Part shown: in pieces, positions 31,979 through 45,883 of the stretch | Layout of the letters: each line of letters starts with the position of its first letter | How positions within the stretch are numbered: the first letter of the stretch is position 1 | Origin: Sphingomonas sp. PAMC 26605 | GTDB taxonomy: Bacteria > Pseudomonadota > Alphaproteobacteria > Sphingomonadales > Sphingomonadaceae | Assembly (NCBI RefSeq): GCF_000241485.1 | Contig: NZ_JH584241.1 | Coordinates: forward strand, 932,185-996,184 | Reading direction: 5' to 3' | DNA: 64,000 nucleotides | Notes under the pieces: model-generated | Seen by the model: the letters and a program-made list of their open reading frames with translations, nothing else | Told to the model about the DNA's origin: nothing | Database searches by the model: none | Made by a program: the position numbers and the translations under genes

Positions 31979-33364
31979 ATGCAGCTGACCGTCTGGACCT
32001 ATGAAGGCCCGCCGCATGTCGGCGCGATGCGCATCGCGACCGCGATGGAAGGCGTGCATTATGTCCTCCACGCGCCGCAGGGCGACACCTATGCCGATCT
32101 GCTGTTCACGATGATCGAGCGCCGCGGCAAGCGCCCGCCGGTCACCTACACGACCTTCCAGGCGCGCGATCTCGGCAAGGATACCGCCGCGCTGTTCCAG
32201 ACCGCGGTGCGCGACGCGGTCGAGCGATTCGCGCCGCAAGCGCTGCTGGTCGGGGCGTCGTGCACCGCCGAGCTGATCCAGGACGATCCGGCCGGGCTCG
32301 CCTCTGCGCTGCGGCTGCCGATCCCGGTGATCGCGCTCGAACTGCCGAGCTATCAGCGCAAGGAGAATTGGGGCGCGGCAGAGACCTTCTATCAGTTGGT
32401 CCGCGCACTCTGCCCCGTAGCGAAAGCGGACGCGCGGCCTGCGCCGGCGCGCAAGACCGCGAACATCCTCGGGCCGACCGCGCTCGGCTTCCGGCACCGC
32501 GACGACGTGGTCGAGATCAGCCGCTTGCTCGAAACGCTCGGGATCGGCGTGAATGTCGTCGCCCCCTTGGGCGCGACCCCCGCCGATCTCGCGCGGCTCC
32601 CCGACGCCGATTTCAACATCTGCCTCTATCCCGAGATCGCCGATACCGCCTGTCGCTGGCTCGAACGCACCCATGGGCAGAAGACGGTACGCACCGTCCC
32701 GATCGGCCACGGCGCGACGCGCGACTTTATCGCCGAGGTCGCTGCGCTCGCCGGAGTCGACCCCGCCGCCGCGCTCGACACGTCGCGCCTGCCATGGTGG
32801 AGCCGGTCGGTCGATTCGACCTATCTCACCGGCAAGCGCGTCTTCATCTTCGGCGATGCGACGCATGCCGTCGCCGCGGCGCGCGTCGCGCGCGACGAGT
32901 TCGGTTTCGAAGTGGTCGGGCTCGGCTGCTACAATCGTGAATTCGCGCGCGACATCCGCACCGCCGCCGCGCTCTACGGGCTCGAGCCGCTGATCACCGA
33001 CGACTATCTCGAAGTCGAGGACGCGATCGCCAGGCTGCAACCCGAGCTCGTGCTCGGCACGCAGATGGAGCGGCACATCGCCAAGCGACTGCGGATGCCG
33101 TGCGCGGTGATCTCGGCGCCGGTCCACGTCCAGGATTTCCCCGCCCGCTACAGCCCGCAAATGGGGTTCGAGGGCGCGAACGTGTTGTTCGACACCTGGG
33201 TGCACCCGCTGGTGATGGGGCTCGAGGAACATCTGCTGACGATGTTCCGCGACGATTTCGAGTTTTCGGATGCCGCGGGCGCGAGCCATCTGGGACACTC
33301 TTCTGCCCCCCTCCCGCAAGCGGGAGGGGAGATTGGAGTGCCGAAGCCGAGCGCGAGCTGCTGA
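31979..33364 (+). CDS. bchB: Light-independent protochlorophyllide reductase subunit B, C-terminus frameshifted
   Basis: NB-component partner of BchN. From [20 protein letters not shown] the frame gives 461 residues. Asp36 (HAPQGD), the unusual fourth ligand of the NB cluster, is present, and Asp279 in WWSRSVDS matches the catalytic Asp274 of Rhodobacter. Sequence agrees with the family to about GASH (residue 437). A short GC hairpin follows, after which this frame reads out of register and stops at 33362. The usual C-terminal domain is encoded intact one frame away (33334-33486). A 6-C run lies at the junction; one extra base would restore a full-length protein of about 502 residues. Whether the gene is active is open. 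Confidence 0.9.
   Translation: MQLTVWTYEGPPHVGAMRIATAMEGVHYVLHAPQGDTYADLLFTMIERRGKRPPVTYTTFQARDLGKDTAALFQTAVRDAVERFAPQALLVGASCTAELIQDDPAGLASALRLPIPVIALELPSYQRKENWGAAETFYQLVRALCPVAKADARPAPARKTANILGPTALGFRHRDDVVEISRLLETLGIGVNVVAPLGATPADLARLPDADFNICLYPEIADTACRWLERTHGQKTVRTVPIGHGATRDFIAEVAALAGVDPAAALDTSRLPWWSRSVDSTYLTGKRVFIFGDATHAVAAARVARDEFGFEVVGLGCYNREFARDIRTAAALYGLEPLITDDYLEVEDAIARLQPELVLGTQMERHIAKRLRMPCAVISAPVHVQDFPARYSPQMGFEGANVLFDTWVHPLVMGLEEHLLTMFRDDFEFSDAAGASHLGHSSAPLPQAGGEIGVPKPSASC
33308..33329. repeat. Short hairpin repeat inside bchB
   Basis: A 10-bp perfect stem (CCCCTCCCGC / GCGGGAGGGG) with an AA loop sits in the bchB linker. It is preceded by C residues making a 6-C run (33306-33311). 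The same hairpin lies between kduI and kduD at 8706-8731. It coincides exactly with the frame change in bchB. Confidence 0.85.
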
Positions 33365-33475
33365 AGATCCCGTTCTTCGTGCGCGGCAAGGCGCGCCGCA
33401 ACACCGAGCGCTATGCCACCGAGCAGGGCATCGCCGCGATCACGCTCGACACGCTGTACGACGCGAAGGCGCATT

Positions 33476-33486
<11 letters not shown>
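33334..33486 (+). pseudogene. bchB: Detached C-terminal domain of BchB (frame -1 relative to the main part)
   Basis: In this frame the sequence reads [20 protein letters not shown] and continues through [15 protein letters not shown] to [10 protein letters not shown] and a stop at 33484-33486. That is the complete C-terminal domain typical of BchB/ChlB, so it has stayed intact although it is out of frame with the catalytic part. No good ribosome site or start for independent translation is obvious near it. Its stop overlaps the bchH start by 11 bases, the usual kind of coupling, which suggests that ribosomes once (or still) read through to here. Confidence 0.85.
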
Positions 33487-38097
<4,611 letters not shown>

Positions 38098-38121
38098 TGC
38101 TGGGTGTCGCTCCCCCTTTGC

Positions 38122-38218
38122 CCGTCATCCCCGCGCAGGCGGGGATCCATACGGGCAAACGTCTTCTGTCGCTTGCGAGCGTTGCGGCAATGGATCCCCG
38201 CCTTCGCGGGAATGACGG
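38122..38218. repeat. Large intergenic palindrome between bchL and bchM
   Basis: Outer arms of about 28 bases (CCGTCATCCCCGCGCAGGCG with its inverted partner ending CGCGGGAATGACGG) enclose a short central region that is itself dyadic around CTTGCGAG. This is a different sequence family from the copies at 7845 and 45736 but has the same design. It lies inside an otherwise tight operon, so it may form a decay-blocking or attenuating structure in the mRNA. Confidence 0.85.
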
Positions 38219-38233
38219 AATCGGAGGGCGGCG

Positions 38234-38920
38234 ATGACAACCGCGAGCTACACCCACTTTCGCGGCAACCTCGAAACCTATTTCGATCGCACGGCGGCCA
38301 AGGCGTGGGAGCAGCTCACCTCCGACGCGCCGGTCAGCGGCATCCGTGCGACCGTCCGCGCCGGGCGAAGCGCAATGCGCGATACGCTGCTCTCCTGGCT
38401 GCCCGCCGACATGACCGGGCTGCGGCTGCTCGATGCCGGCTGTGGCACCGGCGCGCTCGCGGTGGCGGCGGCCGAGCGCGGCGCGCAGGTGGTGGCGATC
38501 GACGTCGCGGGCAGCCTCGTCCGGATCGCGCGCGACCGCGCGCCCGCGCATCTTGCGATCGACTGGCGCGTCGGCGATCTGCTCGACCCGGCGCTGGGCG
38601 CGTTCGACCATGTCGTGGCGATGGATTCGCTGATCCACTACCCGGCGTTCGACATCGTCGCCGTGCTGCAACAGCTCGCCGAGCGGACGCGCGGCTCGAT
38701 CGCCTTCACCTTCGCCCCGCAGACGCCGCTGCTGATGGCGATGCTCGGCATGGGTCGGATGTTCCCGCGCGGCGACCGCTCGCCCGCGATCCTGCCGGTG
38801 CGCGATCGCTTGCTGCGCACGCTGATCACCAACGCCGTCCCGACCAGCCGGATCGCACGCGACCGGCGCATCTCAGCGAGCTTCTATACCAGCCACGCGC
38901 TCGAAATGGTCGCCGCATGA
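38234..38920 (+). CDS. bchM: Magnesium protoporphyrin IX O-methyltransferase
   Basis: SAM-dependent methyltransferase of 228 residues that makes Mg-protoporphyrin monomethyl ester, the AcsF substrate. It begins MTTASYTHFRGNLETYFDRTA, the BchM type, has the SAM site LLDAGCGTGALAVAAAERGA (about 61-80) and VAMDSLIHYP. GGAGGG lies just before the ATG. It overlaps lhaA by ATGA. Confidence 0.95.
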   Translation: MTTASYTHFRGNLETYFDRTAAKAWEQLTSDAPVSGIRATVRAGRSAMRDTLLSWLPADMTGLRLLDAGCGTGALAVAAAERGAQVVAIDVAGSLVRIARDRAPAHLAIDWRVGDLLDPALGAFDHVVAMDSLIHYPAFDIVAVLQQLAERTRGSIAFTFAPQTPLLMAMLGMGRMFPRGDRSPAILPVRDRLLRTLITNAVPTSRIARDRRISASFYTSHALEMVAA

Positions 38921-40410
38921 GCGGGTTCGCCGCCTTGAAGGCGTCGTTGCTGCCGCACGCCGACGCCCAGCACGGCCGGCTCGCCGCGGTCAGGAGCGGC
39001 GCGTTCTGGGGCCAGCTCGGCACGCGCTTCCTGCCCTTCGCCGATGCCGCCACCGCCGAGCTGCCGCTCGGCCGGCTGCTGCGGCTGTCGCTGTTCCAGG
39101 TCTCGGTCGGGATGGCGGCGGTGTTGCTCACCGGTACGCTCAACCGCGTGATGATCGTCGAGCTCGGCATGGCGTCGTGGGCGGTCGCGGCGATGGTCTC
39201 GCTGCCCTTGCTGTTCGCGCCGCTGCGCGCGCTGATCGGTTTCAAGTCGGATCATCACCAGTCGATCCTCGGCTGGAAGCGCGTCCCCTATATCTGGTTC
39301 GGCACGCTGCTCCAGTTCGGCGGTTTCGCGCTGCTGCCCTTCGCCTTGCTGGTGATGACCGGGCTCGGCCATGGTCCGACGATCGTCGGGCAGCTCGGCG
39401 CGGGCGTCGCCTTCCTGATGATCGGTGCGGGCATGCACACGACGCAGACCGCCGGCCTCGCGCTCGCGACCGATCTCGCGCCGCCCGACAGCCGGCCGCG
39501 CGTCGTCGCCTTGCTCTACGTCATGCTGCTGCTCGGGATGATGGTCAGCGCGATCGTGATCGGCCGGCTGCTCGACCATTTCACGCCGACGCATCTCGTC
39601 CAGATCGTCCAGGGCGCCGCGGTGCTGACGGTGGTGCTTAACATGACCGCTTTGTGGAAGCAGGAAGCGCGCCGCCGCGGCGGCACCGCGCCCGAGGAAA
39701 CCCCCGCGCCCTTCCGCGAGATCTGGGCGCTGTTCATCGCGCGGCCGCGCACGCTGCGGTTGCTCGTCGCGACCGGGCTGGGGGCGGCGGCTTTCTCGAT
39801 GCAGGACGTGCTGCTCGAACCGTATGGCGGGCAGATCCTTGGCCTGTCGGTCGGCGCGACGACCTCGCTCACCGCTTTGTGGGCGGTCGGCATGCTGAGC
39901 GGTTTCGCGCTCGCCGCGCGCAGCCTCGCCAAGGGCGGCGAGCCGCACCGGCTCGCGGGCTTCGGCGGAGTCGCCGGGATCGCCGCGTTTCTCTGCGTCA
40001 TCTTCGCCGCCCCGCTGCACGCGGTGGCGCTGCTCGCGGTCGGCGCGACGATCATCGGCTTTGGCGGCGGGCTGTTCTCGGTCGGCACGCTGACCGCGGC
40101 GATGGCGATTTCGGACACGGCCGAGCTCGACGGCCGCAACGGCCTCGCGCTCGGTGCCTGGGGCGCGGTTCAGGCGACCTGCGCGGGGGCGGCGATCGCG
40201 ATCGGCGCGATCGTCCGCGACGTGACGAGCGCCGCCGCGATCGCGCACGACCTTGGTCCGACGCTCGCCGACCCGGCGACCGGCTACGGTGTCGTCTACG
40301 GCGTCGAGATCGTCTTGTTGCTCGCCACGCTCGTCGTACTCGGCCCGCTCGTCCGACCGATTGCGCCCAATCAGACCATCCGGTTCGGCCTCGCCGAATT
40401 TCCGGCTTGA
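38917..40410 (+). CDS. lhaA: Light-harvesting 1 assembly protein LhaA (PucC family)
   Basis: 497-residue, about 12-segment membrane protein of the BCD family. It has GTLNRVMIVELGMASWAVAAMVSLP, FKSDHHQSILGWKRVPYIWFG and FSMQDVLLEPYGGQILGLSVG. In purple bacteria LhaA, encoded between bchM and puhA, is needed for LH1 assembly, and the position here is the same. It differs from the shorter paralogue at 25211-26518. Confidence 0.94.
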   Translation: MSGFAALKASLLPHADAQHGRLAAVRSGAFWGQLGTRFLPFADAATAELPLGRLLRLSLFQVSVGMAAVLLTGTLNRVMIVELGMASWAVAAMVSLPLLFAPLRALIGFKSDHHQSILGWKRVPYIWFGTLLQFGGFALLPFALLVMTGLGHGPTIVGQLGAGVAFLMIGAGMHTTQTAGLALATDLAPPDSRPRVVALLYVMLLLGMMVSAIVIGRLLDHFTPTHLVQIVQGAAVLTVVLNMTALWKQEARRRGGTAPEETPAPFREIWALFIARPRTLRLLVATGLGAAAFSMQDVLLEPYGGQILGLSVGATTSLTALWAVGMLSGFALAARSLAKGGEPHRLAGFGGVAGIAAFLCVIFAAPLHAVALLAVGATIIGFGGGLFSVGTLTAAMAISDTAELDGRNGLALGAWGAVQATCAGAAIAIGAIVRDVTSAAAIAHDLGPTLADPATGYGVVYGVEIVLLLATLVVLGPLVRPIAPNQTIRFGLAEFPA

Positions 40411-40428
40411 ACCCAGGGGAGACCGCCC

Positions 40429-41199
40429 ATGCATCCGACCCTCACTCCCGGCATCGATGTGGCGATGCTCGTCTTCTACGCCTTCGTGCTGTTCTTCGTC
40501 TGCCTGGTCTTCTATCTGCGCCGCGAGGATCGCCGCGAGGGTTACCCGCTCGAGCATGAGGTCAGCGGGCAGGTCGAGACCGAAGGCGGGCCGTTCCACA
40601 CCGCGATCGCCAAGACCTTCAGGCTCTCGTTCGGCCGCGGCTTCGTCACCACGCCGACGCAAGGGCGCGAACCCGTCGATATCGCCGCACGCCGCACCGA
40701 TCGCTTCGCCGGCGCACCCTATGCGCCGACCGGCAACCCGCTGATCGACGGGATCGGCCCGGCGGCCTACGCCAACCGCAGCAAACATCCCGACATCGAC
40801 ATGGAGGGGCACCCGCGGATCGTCCCGCTCGGCGCCTCGCTCGAGCTGACGATCGCGACGCGCGATCCCGACCCGCGCGGAATGCCGATCTATGGGTGCG
40901 ACGGACTTCGGGCGGGCACCGTCACCGAAGTGTGGATCGACCGCGCCGACCGGCTCGTCCGCTATCTCGCGGTCGACGGCGCGGCGGGAGCGGGTGCGAT
41001 TCTTGTGCCGATGATGATGGTGACGATCGACCGCCGCCGCGGCGCGGTGCTGTGCGACGCGATCACCGCCGCGCAATTCGCCGACGCCCCGCGCATCGCG
41101 ACCGCCACGATCACGCTGTACGAGGAGGAGCGCGTGCTCGGCTATTTCGGCGGCGGCTATCTCTATGCCAGCGTCGACCGTCAGGAGCCGTTCCTGTGA
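40429..41199 (+). CDS. puhA: Photosynthetic reaction centre H subunit
   Basis: 256-residue H subunit with one N-terminal membrane helix (VAMLVFYAFVLFFVCLVFYL, then RREDRREGYPLE) and a cytoplasmic beta-rich PRC-barrel domain. It has KTFRLSFGRGF, NPLIDGIGPAAYANR and ITAAQFADAP. GGGGAGA precedes the ATG. Its stop overlaps the GTG of puhB. Confidence 0.96.
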   Translation: MHPTLTPGIDVAMLVFYAFVLFFVCLVFYLRREDRREGYPLEHEVSGQVETEGGPFHTAIAKTFRLSFGRGFVTTPTQGREPVDIAARRTDRFAGAPYAPTGNPLIDGIGPAAYANRSKHPDIDMEGHPRIVPLGASLELTIATRDPDPRGMPIYGCDGLRAGTVTEVWIDRADRLVRYLAVDGAAGAGAILVPMMMVTIDRRRGAVLCDAITAAQFADAPRIATATITLYEEERVLGYFGGGYLYASVDRQEPFL

Positions 41200-41846
41200 C
41201 CGAGCATGATTACGAGCCGATCCCGGGGCTGCCGGGACTGCTCCCGCCGGGCGAGCGCATCGTCTGGCAGGGCGCGCCCGACTGGCGGGTACTCGCGCGG
41301 CATGCCTATCATACGCGTGCGGTAACCGCCTATTTCGGTCTGCTTGGCGTCTGGGCGGCGATCGCCGCGGTTTCGCGCGGTATCCGCGGCCCCGGCGATC
41401 TGTCGGGGGTAGCGCTGACGGCGATGTTCGGGATCGTCGCGGTCGGCCTGTTGCGCGCCCTCGCCTGGGGCGCGGCGCGCACGACGCTCTATACCTTGAC
41501 GAATCGCCGCGTCGTGCTGCGCATCGGCGTGGCGTTTCCGAAATGCATCAACTTGCCGCTGGCGATGATCGGCACCGTCGGGCTTGCGGTGCAGAATGAT
41601 CGATCGGGCGACATTCCGCTGGCGCTGACCGGCGAGCGAAGGCTCGGCTATCTCGCGCTGTGGCCGCACGCGCGGCCGTGGCATCTTGCCGCGGCGCAAC
41701 CGATGCTGCGCGCGCTCCCCGATGCGGCGCAGGTCGCGTCGCTGATCGCGCGCGCATGCCTTGAGGTGCAGCCGAGCGGCCAGATCGCGGTGCCCGTCGT
41801 GGCAGCGGCGACCGCCACCGGCTTGCGCCAGGCGGTGGCGGCATGA
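41196..41846 (+). CDS. puhB: Photosynthetic complex assembly protein PuhB
   Basis: 216-residue membrane protein starting at GTG (VTEHDYEPIPGLPGLLPPGE), with about three helices and the PH-like segment TTLYTLTNRRVVLRIGVAFP. PuhB helps reaction-centre assembly in Rhodobacter. The start is fixed by the GTGA overlap with puhA, and its end overlaps puhC by ATGA. Confidence 0.93.
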   Translation: MTEHDYEPIPGLPGLLPPGERIVWQGAPDWRVLARHAYHTRAVTAYFGLLGVWAAIAAVSRGIRGPGDLSGVALTAMFGIVAVGLLRALAWGAARTTLYTLTNRRVVLRIGVAFPKCINLPLAMIGTVGLAVQNDRSGDIPLALTGERRLGYLALWPHARPWHLAAAQPMLRALPDAAQVASLIARACLEVQPSGQIAVPVVAAATATGLRQAVAA

Positions 41847-42328
41847 GCCAAGCCCAACCCCAAGCCGAACAGCTCCCGCGCGGCGCGCTGATCCTCGCCG
41901 GGTCGCTGGTCGGATTCGCCTTCCTGCTCACTGCGACCGTCCGCATCGCGCATATCCCGCCCGCCGGATCGCCCGCCGCACTGCGCGAGACGACGCATGT
42001 CGCGCCGCTGCAGTCGCGCTCGCTGCGCTTCCTCGACTCGGCCGATCGCGGCGTGCGGATCGAGGATGTCGGCACCGGGCGGACCGCCGGCACGATCACG
42101 CCGGGACAGCAGACCGGCTTCATCCGCGGGGTGATGCGCGGACTCGCGCGCGAGCGGCGGATGCACGGGATCGGCAGCGAGGCGCCCTTCACGCTGACGC
42201 AGTGGCGCGACGGCGAACTGACGCTGACCGACAGCGCGACCGGCCGCTCGATCGAGCTCAACGCCTTCGGTACGACCAACCGCGCCGCCTTCGCCGCACT
42301 GCTGAGCGCCCCGGAGACGTCGCGATGA
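41843..42328 (+). CDS. puhC: Photosynthetic complex assembly protein PuhC
   Basis: 161-residue protein with one N-terminal membrane helix (GALILAGSLVGFAFLLTA) and a periplasmic domain with LRFLDSADRGVRIEDVGTG and GQQTGFIRGVMRGLARERR, the PuhC fingerprint. It is involved in reaction-centre/LH1 organisation. Overlaps both neighbours by ATGA. Confidence 0.92.
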   Translation: MSQAQPQAEQLPRGALILAGSLVGFAFLLTATVRIAHIPPAGSPAALRETTHVAPLQSRSLRFLDSADRGVRIEDVGTGRTAGTITPGQQTGFIRGVMRGLARERRMHGIGSEAPFTLTQWRDGELTLTDSATGRSIELNAFGTTNRAAFAALLSAPETSR

Positions 42329-42621
42329 GCCCGTTCCGCCGCGCCCGCTTCGACACGCCGTGCCGGATCGAGGTCGAGCATAGCGACGAATTCCTTTGCG
42401 CGCATGTCGAGCTCGCCGGCGGCGTCGCGATCAACCCGGGCGACCGGGTGCGCGTCCATGGCGATCCGATCCATGTCGCGTTCGGCAGCGCACGCGTGTT
42501 CGAGCGCATCGCGACGATCGAGCGCGCCGGGCCGATCGAGCGGCTGTGGACCAAGCTGCGCGGCCATTTCGAGATGCGCGAACTCTACGAAGTCAGCTTT
42601 TCGGATCGGAGACTGTCATGA
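42325..42621 (+). CDS. 98-residue protein between puhC and acsF
   Basis: Small soluble protein starting [20 protein letters not shown], rich in beta-prone residues and without a signal peptide or membrane segment. It overlaps puhC and acsF by ATGA at both ends, so it is certainly translated with them. An ORF in this position is a recurrent but uncharacterised member of alphaproteobacterial photosynthesis clusters. It could be an accessory factor of the cyclase or of reaction-centre assembly; nothing in the sequence decides. Confidence 0.8.
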   Translation: MSPFRRARFDTPCRIEVEHSDEFLCAHVELAGGVAINPGDRVRVHGDPIHVAFGSARVFERIATIERAGPIERLWTKLRGHFEMRELYEVSFSDRRLS

Positions 42622-43679
42622 ACGCCATCACGCCGATTGCGCCCGCCGATACGCTGGCAATCGCCCGCGAAGACACGGTGCTGTCGCCGCGCTTCTACAC
42701 CACCGATTATGCCGCGATGGACCGGATCGATGTCTCGCCGGTGCGCGCCGAATGGGACCAGCTGATCGCCGAGATGGTCGCCGATCCGAACCGGCGCCAT
42801 TTCCGCCGCACCAATGCATTCGACGGCGTGATCGAAAGCTTGCCCGACGGCTTGCGCGAGGAATTCATCGATTTCCTGGTGAGCTCGCTCACCGCAGAAT
42901 TCTCGGGCTGCATCCTCTATGCCGAGATCCAGAAGCGCGCGCAGAACCCCGACATCAAGGCGCTGTTCCGGCTGATGAGCCGCGACGAAAGCCGCCATGC
43001 CGGCTTCATCAACGATACGCTCAAGGATGCCGGAATCGGGGTCGATCTCAGCTTCCTCACCAAGACCAAAAAATACACCTATTTCCGGCCGAAATTCATC
43101 TTCTACGCGACCTATCTCTCGGAGAAGATCGGCTATGCGCGCTACATCACGATCTTCCGGCATCTCGCGCAGCATCCGGAGTGGCGCTTCCACCCGATCT
43201 TCAACTGGTTCGAGGAATGGTGCAACGACGAGTTCCGCCACGGCGAGGCCTTCGCCATCCTGATGCGGACCGATCCCAAATTGCTGCGCGGGCACAATGT
43301 GCTGTGGATCCGCTTCTTCCTCGTCGCGGTCTATGCGACGATGTACGTGCGCGACCATAATCGCCCGGCGTTCCACAAGGCGCTCGGGATCGACCCCGAC
43401 GAGTACGACTACCGCGTCTTCACGGTCTGCTCGCAGATCACGCGCCAGGTCTTCCCGCTCGTGCTCGACACCGAGTCGCCGCGCTTTCGCGCCGGGCTCG
43501 AGCGGATGCGCCGGATCGCCGCCGGAATCGACGCCGCCAAGGCGCAAGGGGGGGTGATCGGCGGGATCAAACGGATCGGCCTGATCGGCGCGGCGGCGGT
43601 AAACTTCGCGCGGCTGTATCTGACGCCTGTCCAGCGCAACGCGATCCCCGCCTCGGCCCGGCTGGTTCCCGCCTGGTGA
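42618..43679 (+). CDS. acsF: Mg-protoporphyrin IX monomethyl ester oxidative cyclase (aerobic)
   Basis: Oxygen-dependent di-iron enzyme that closes ring E; 353 residues. It shows the ferritin-like iron ligands in [28 protein letters not shown] and [13 protein letters not shown]. No radical-SAM alternative bchE is visible, so ring-E formation here appears to depend on oxygen, in line with aerobic phototrophy. The ATG is fixed by overlap with the 98-residue gene. Confidence 0.96.
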   Translation: MNAITPIAPADTLAIAREDTVLSPRFYTTDYAAMDRIDVSPVRAEWDQLIAEMVADPNRRHFRRTNAFDGVIESLPDGLREEFIDFLVSSLTAEFSGCILYAEIQKRAQNPDIKALFRLMSRDESRHAGFINDTLKDAGIGVDLSFLTKTKKYTYFRPKFIFYATYLSEKIGYARYITIFRHLAQHPEWRFHPIFNWFEEWCNDEFRHGEAFAILMRTDPKLLRGHNVLWIRFFLVAVYATMYVRDHNRPAFHKALGIDPDEYDYRVFTVCSQITRQVFPLVLDTESPRFRAGLERMRRIAAGIDAAKAQGGVIGGIKRIGLIGAAAVNFARLYLTPVQRNAIPASARLVPAW

Positions 43680-44455
43680 CGATCCCGCCGCTCCTGTTCG
43701 CGCTTGTGATGTGGTTCATCGGGACGGCTGCAGTGGTGTGGCTCGACAGCCGACCGCGCGCGACTTTCCGCACAAGCTTCCGGCTCGCCGGCGTCGCGGC
43801 GGTGGCGGCGACAGGCGCAGTGTGGTGGTCGGCCGATGATGCGAGCTGGGGCGGCGCCTATCTCGGCTTCGCGGCGGCGATCGTGATCTGGGGCTGGCAC
43901 GAGATGGGCTTCCTGATGGGGTTCGTCGCCGGGCCCAATCGCGCGCCCTGCCCGCCCGCGGCGACCGGCTGGACGCGATTGAGGCTCGCCACCGCGACGG
44001 TGATCCATCACGAAGTCGCGATCGCGGCGACCGCGCTGCTGCTGTTCGCGCTGACCTGGCGCCAGCCCAACCAGAGCGCGCCGCTCACCTTCCTTTTGCT
44101 GTTCGGTCTGCGGCTCAGCGCCGAGTTCAATCTCTATCTCGGCGTGCCCAACCTCAGCGACGAGGTCTTCCCGGCGCATCTCGCCTATCTCAAGAGCTAT
44201 TTCCGCAAGCGCGCGGGCAACGCGCTGCTGCCAGTGTCGGTGATCGGCTCGAGCGCGCTCGCCTGCTGGGCGTGGAACGTCGCCGAGGCTGCTCCGACGC
44301 AGAGCGGCGCGGCCGTCACCGCGACCTTGCTCGCCGGATTGGCGGCGCTGGGGCTCGTCGAGCATCTTTTTCTTGTGTTGCCGCTGCGCGATGCCAGACT
44401 GTGGCAATGGGCGGCAGCAAAGACCCAAGCGGCCAAAGCCGCAATAAGCGAGTAG
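43676..44455 (+). CDS. puhE: PuhE, putative photosynthetic complex assembly protein (DUF3623)
   Basis: 259-residue membrane protein starting at GTG, with about seven hydrophobic segments and the family stretches [32 protein letters not shown] and [12 protein letters not shown]-like [21 protein letters not shown]. It follows acsF with a GTGA overlap, as in other alphaproteobacterial clusters. In Rhodobacter it affects photosynthetic unit formation. Confidence 0.9.
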   Translation: MTIPPLLFALVMWFIGTAAVVWLDSRPRATFRTSFRLAGVAAVAATGAVWWSADDASWGGAYLGFAAAIVIWGWHEMGFLMGFVAGPNRAPCPPAATGWTRLRLATATVIHHEVAIAATALLLFALTWRQPNQSAPLTFLLLFGLRLSAEFNLYLGVPNLSDEVFPAHLAYLKSYFRKRAGNALLPVSVIGSSALACWAWNVAEAAPTQSGAAVTATLLAGLAALGLVEHLFLVLPLRDARLWQWAAAKTQAAKAAISE

Positions 44456-44467
44456 GAGGGGTACGCC

Positions 44468-45688
44468 ATGGACTATGAGGCATTCTTTCAGGTCGAGCTC
44501 GACGCGCTGAAGGAGGATGGGCGCTACCGCATCTTCGCCGAGCTCGAGCGCAAGGCCGGCAGCTTCCCGCGTGCGCGCCATTATGCCGAGGACGGCGTCG
44601 GCGATGTCACGGTGTGGTGCTCGAACGACTATCTCGGGATGGGGCAACACCGCAAAGTGCTCGACGCGATGCACGCCACGCTCGATGCGTGCGGCGCCGG
44701 TGCCGGTGGGACGCGCAACATTTCCGGCACCACCCACGCGCATGTCGTGCTCGAGGCCGAGCTCGCCGATCTGCACGGCAAGGAAGCGGCGCTCCTCTTC
44801 ACCTCGGGCTATGTCTCGAACTGGGCGGCGCTCGGTACGCTCGCCGCGCGGCTGCCGAATTGCGTCGTGCTGTCGGACGAGCTCAACCATGCCTCGATGA
44901 TCGAAGGCATCCGCCACAGCCGCGCGGAGTGCCTGCGCTTCAAGCATAGCGACCCTGACGATCTCGATCGCAAGCTCGCGCAGATCGACCCGGCGCGGCC
45001 CAAGCTCGTCGCGTTCGAAAGCGTCTATTCGATGGACGGCGACATCGCGCCGATCGCCGAGATCCTCGACGTGTGCGAACGCCATGGCGCGCTGTCGTAT
45101 CTCGATGAAGTCCACGGCGTCGGGCTGTACGGCCCGCGCGGCGGCGGCGTCGCCGAGGAACGCGGGCTGATGGACCGCATCACCGTGATCGAGGGCACGC
45201 TCGGCAAGGCGTTCGGCGTGATGGGGGGCTATATCGCCGCCTCGGCCGCCTTGTGCGATTTCATCCGCAGTTTTGCGAGCGGCTTCATCTTCACGACCGC
45301 GCTGCCGCCGGCGCTCGCCGCGGGCGCGACCGCGAGCATCCGCCATCTCAAAGCAAGCGGCTGGGAACGCGCGCAGCACCACGCGCGCGTCGCGCAGGTC
45401 CGGCGGCGGCTCGACGCGATCGGCATCCCGACGATCGACAATCCGAGCCACATCATCCCGGTGATGGTCGGCGACGCCAAGAAGTGCAAGATGATCAGCG
45501 ACTGGCTGCTCGAGCAGCATGGCATCTATGTCCAGCCGATCAACTATCCGACGGTCCCGGTCGGCACCGAGCGGCTGCGGCTGACGCCGTCGCCGGTACA
45601 TACCGACGGGGACGTCGACAGGCTCGTCGACGCGCTGTCGGAGATCTGGTCGCAATGCGCGCTGGCGCGGCGCGCGATGGCGGCTTGA
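44468..45688 (+). CDS. hemA: 5-aminolevulinate synthase
   Basis: PLP enzyme of 406 residues that makes 5-aminolevulinate from glycine and succinyl-CoA, the first step of tetrapyrrole synthesis. It has [56 protein letters not shown] and the PLP-lysine segment [22 protein letters not shown] precedes the ATG. As the last gene of the bchF run it links precursor supply to bacteriochlorophyll synthesis. Confidence 0.97.
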   Translation: MDYEAFFQVELDALKEDGRYRIFAELERKAGSFPRARHYAEDGVGDVTVWCSNDYLGMGQHRKVLDAMHATLDACGAGAGGTRNISGTTHAHVVLEAELADLHGKEAALLFTSGYVSNWAALGTLAARLPNCVVLSDELNHASMIEGIRHSRAECLRFKHSDPDDLDRKLAQIDPARPKLVAFESVYSMDGDIAPIAEILDVCERHGALSYLDEVHGVGLYGPRGGGVAEERGLMDRITVIEGTLGKAFGVMGGYIAASAALCDFIRSFASGFIFTTALPPALAAGATASIRHLKASGWERAQHHARVAQVRRRLDAIGIPTIDNPSHIIPVMVGDAKKCKMISDWLLEQHGIYVQPINYPTVPVGTERLRLTPSPVHTDGDVDRLVDALSEIWSQCALARRAMAA

Positions 45689-45735
45689 AGGGACCTAAAG
45701 CGAGGCGGCTGATTTTCTGCGCAATCGCCATCTAA

Positions 45736-45832
45736 CGTCACCCCGGCCTTGTGCCGGGGTCGACGGCTCAGCGCGGCACGGCGCCTGATGCGACAGCGGC
45801 ACGGTGGACCCCGGGAAGAGCCCGGGGTGACG
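45736..45832. repeat. Large palindrome between convergent hemA and DUF3422 operons
   Basis: Inverted arms CGTCACCCCGGCCTTGTGCC ... GGGGTGACG share sequence with the element at 7845-7934. It stands where the plus-strand bchF-hemA run meets the minus-strand puf run, so its RNA hairpin could end transcription from both sides. No gene is seen in the rest of 45689-45883. Confidence 0.85.
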
Positions 45833-45883
45833 AGTCTGTGACGGACGGACTCCCTCTCTCGGCGTAAGACGGATTGTGCGGGC

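Noticed and set aside
33305-33329. Confident claim of programmed -1 frameshifting in bchB
   Set aside because: The C-run does not give a full X-XXY-YYZ heptamer in the zero frame, so slippage is only one of several explanations.
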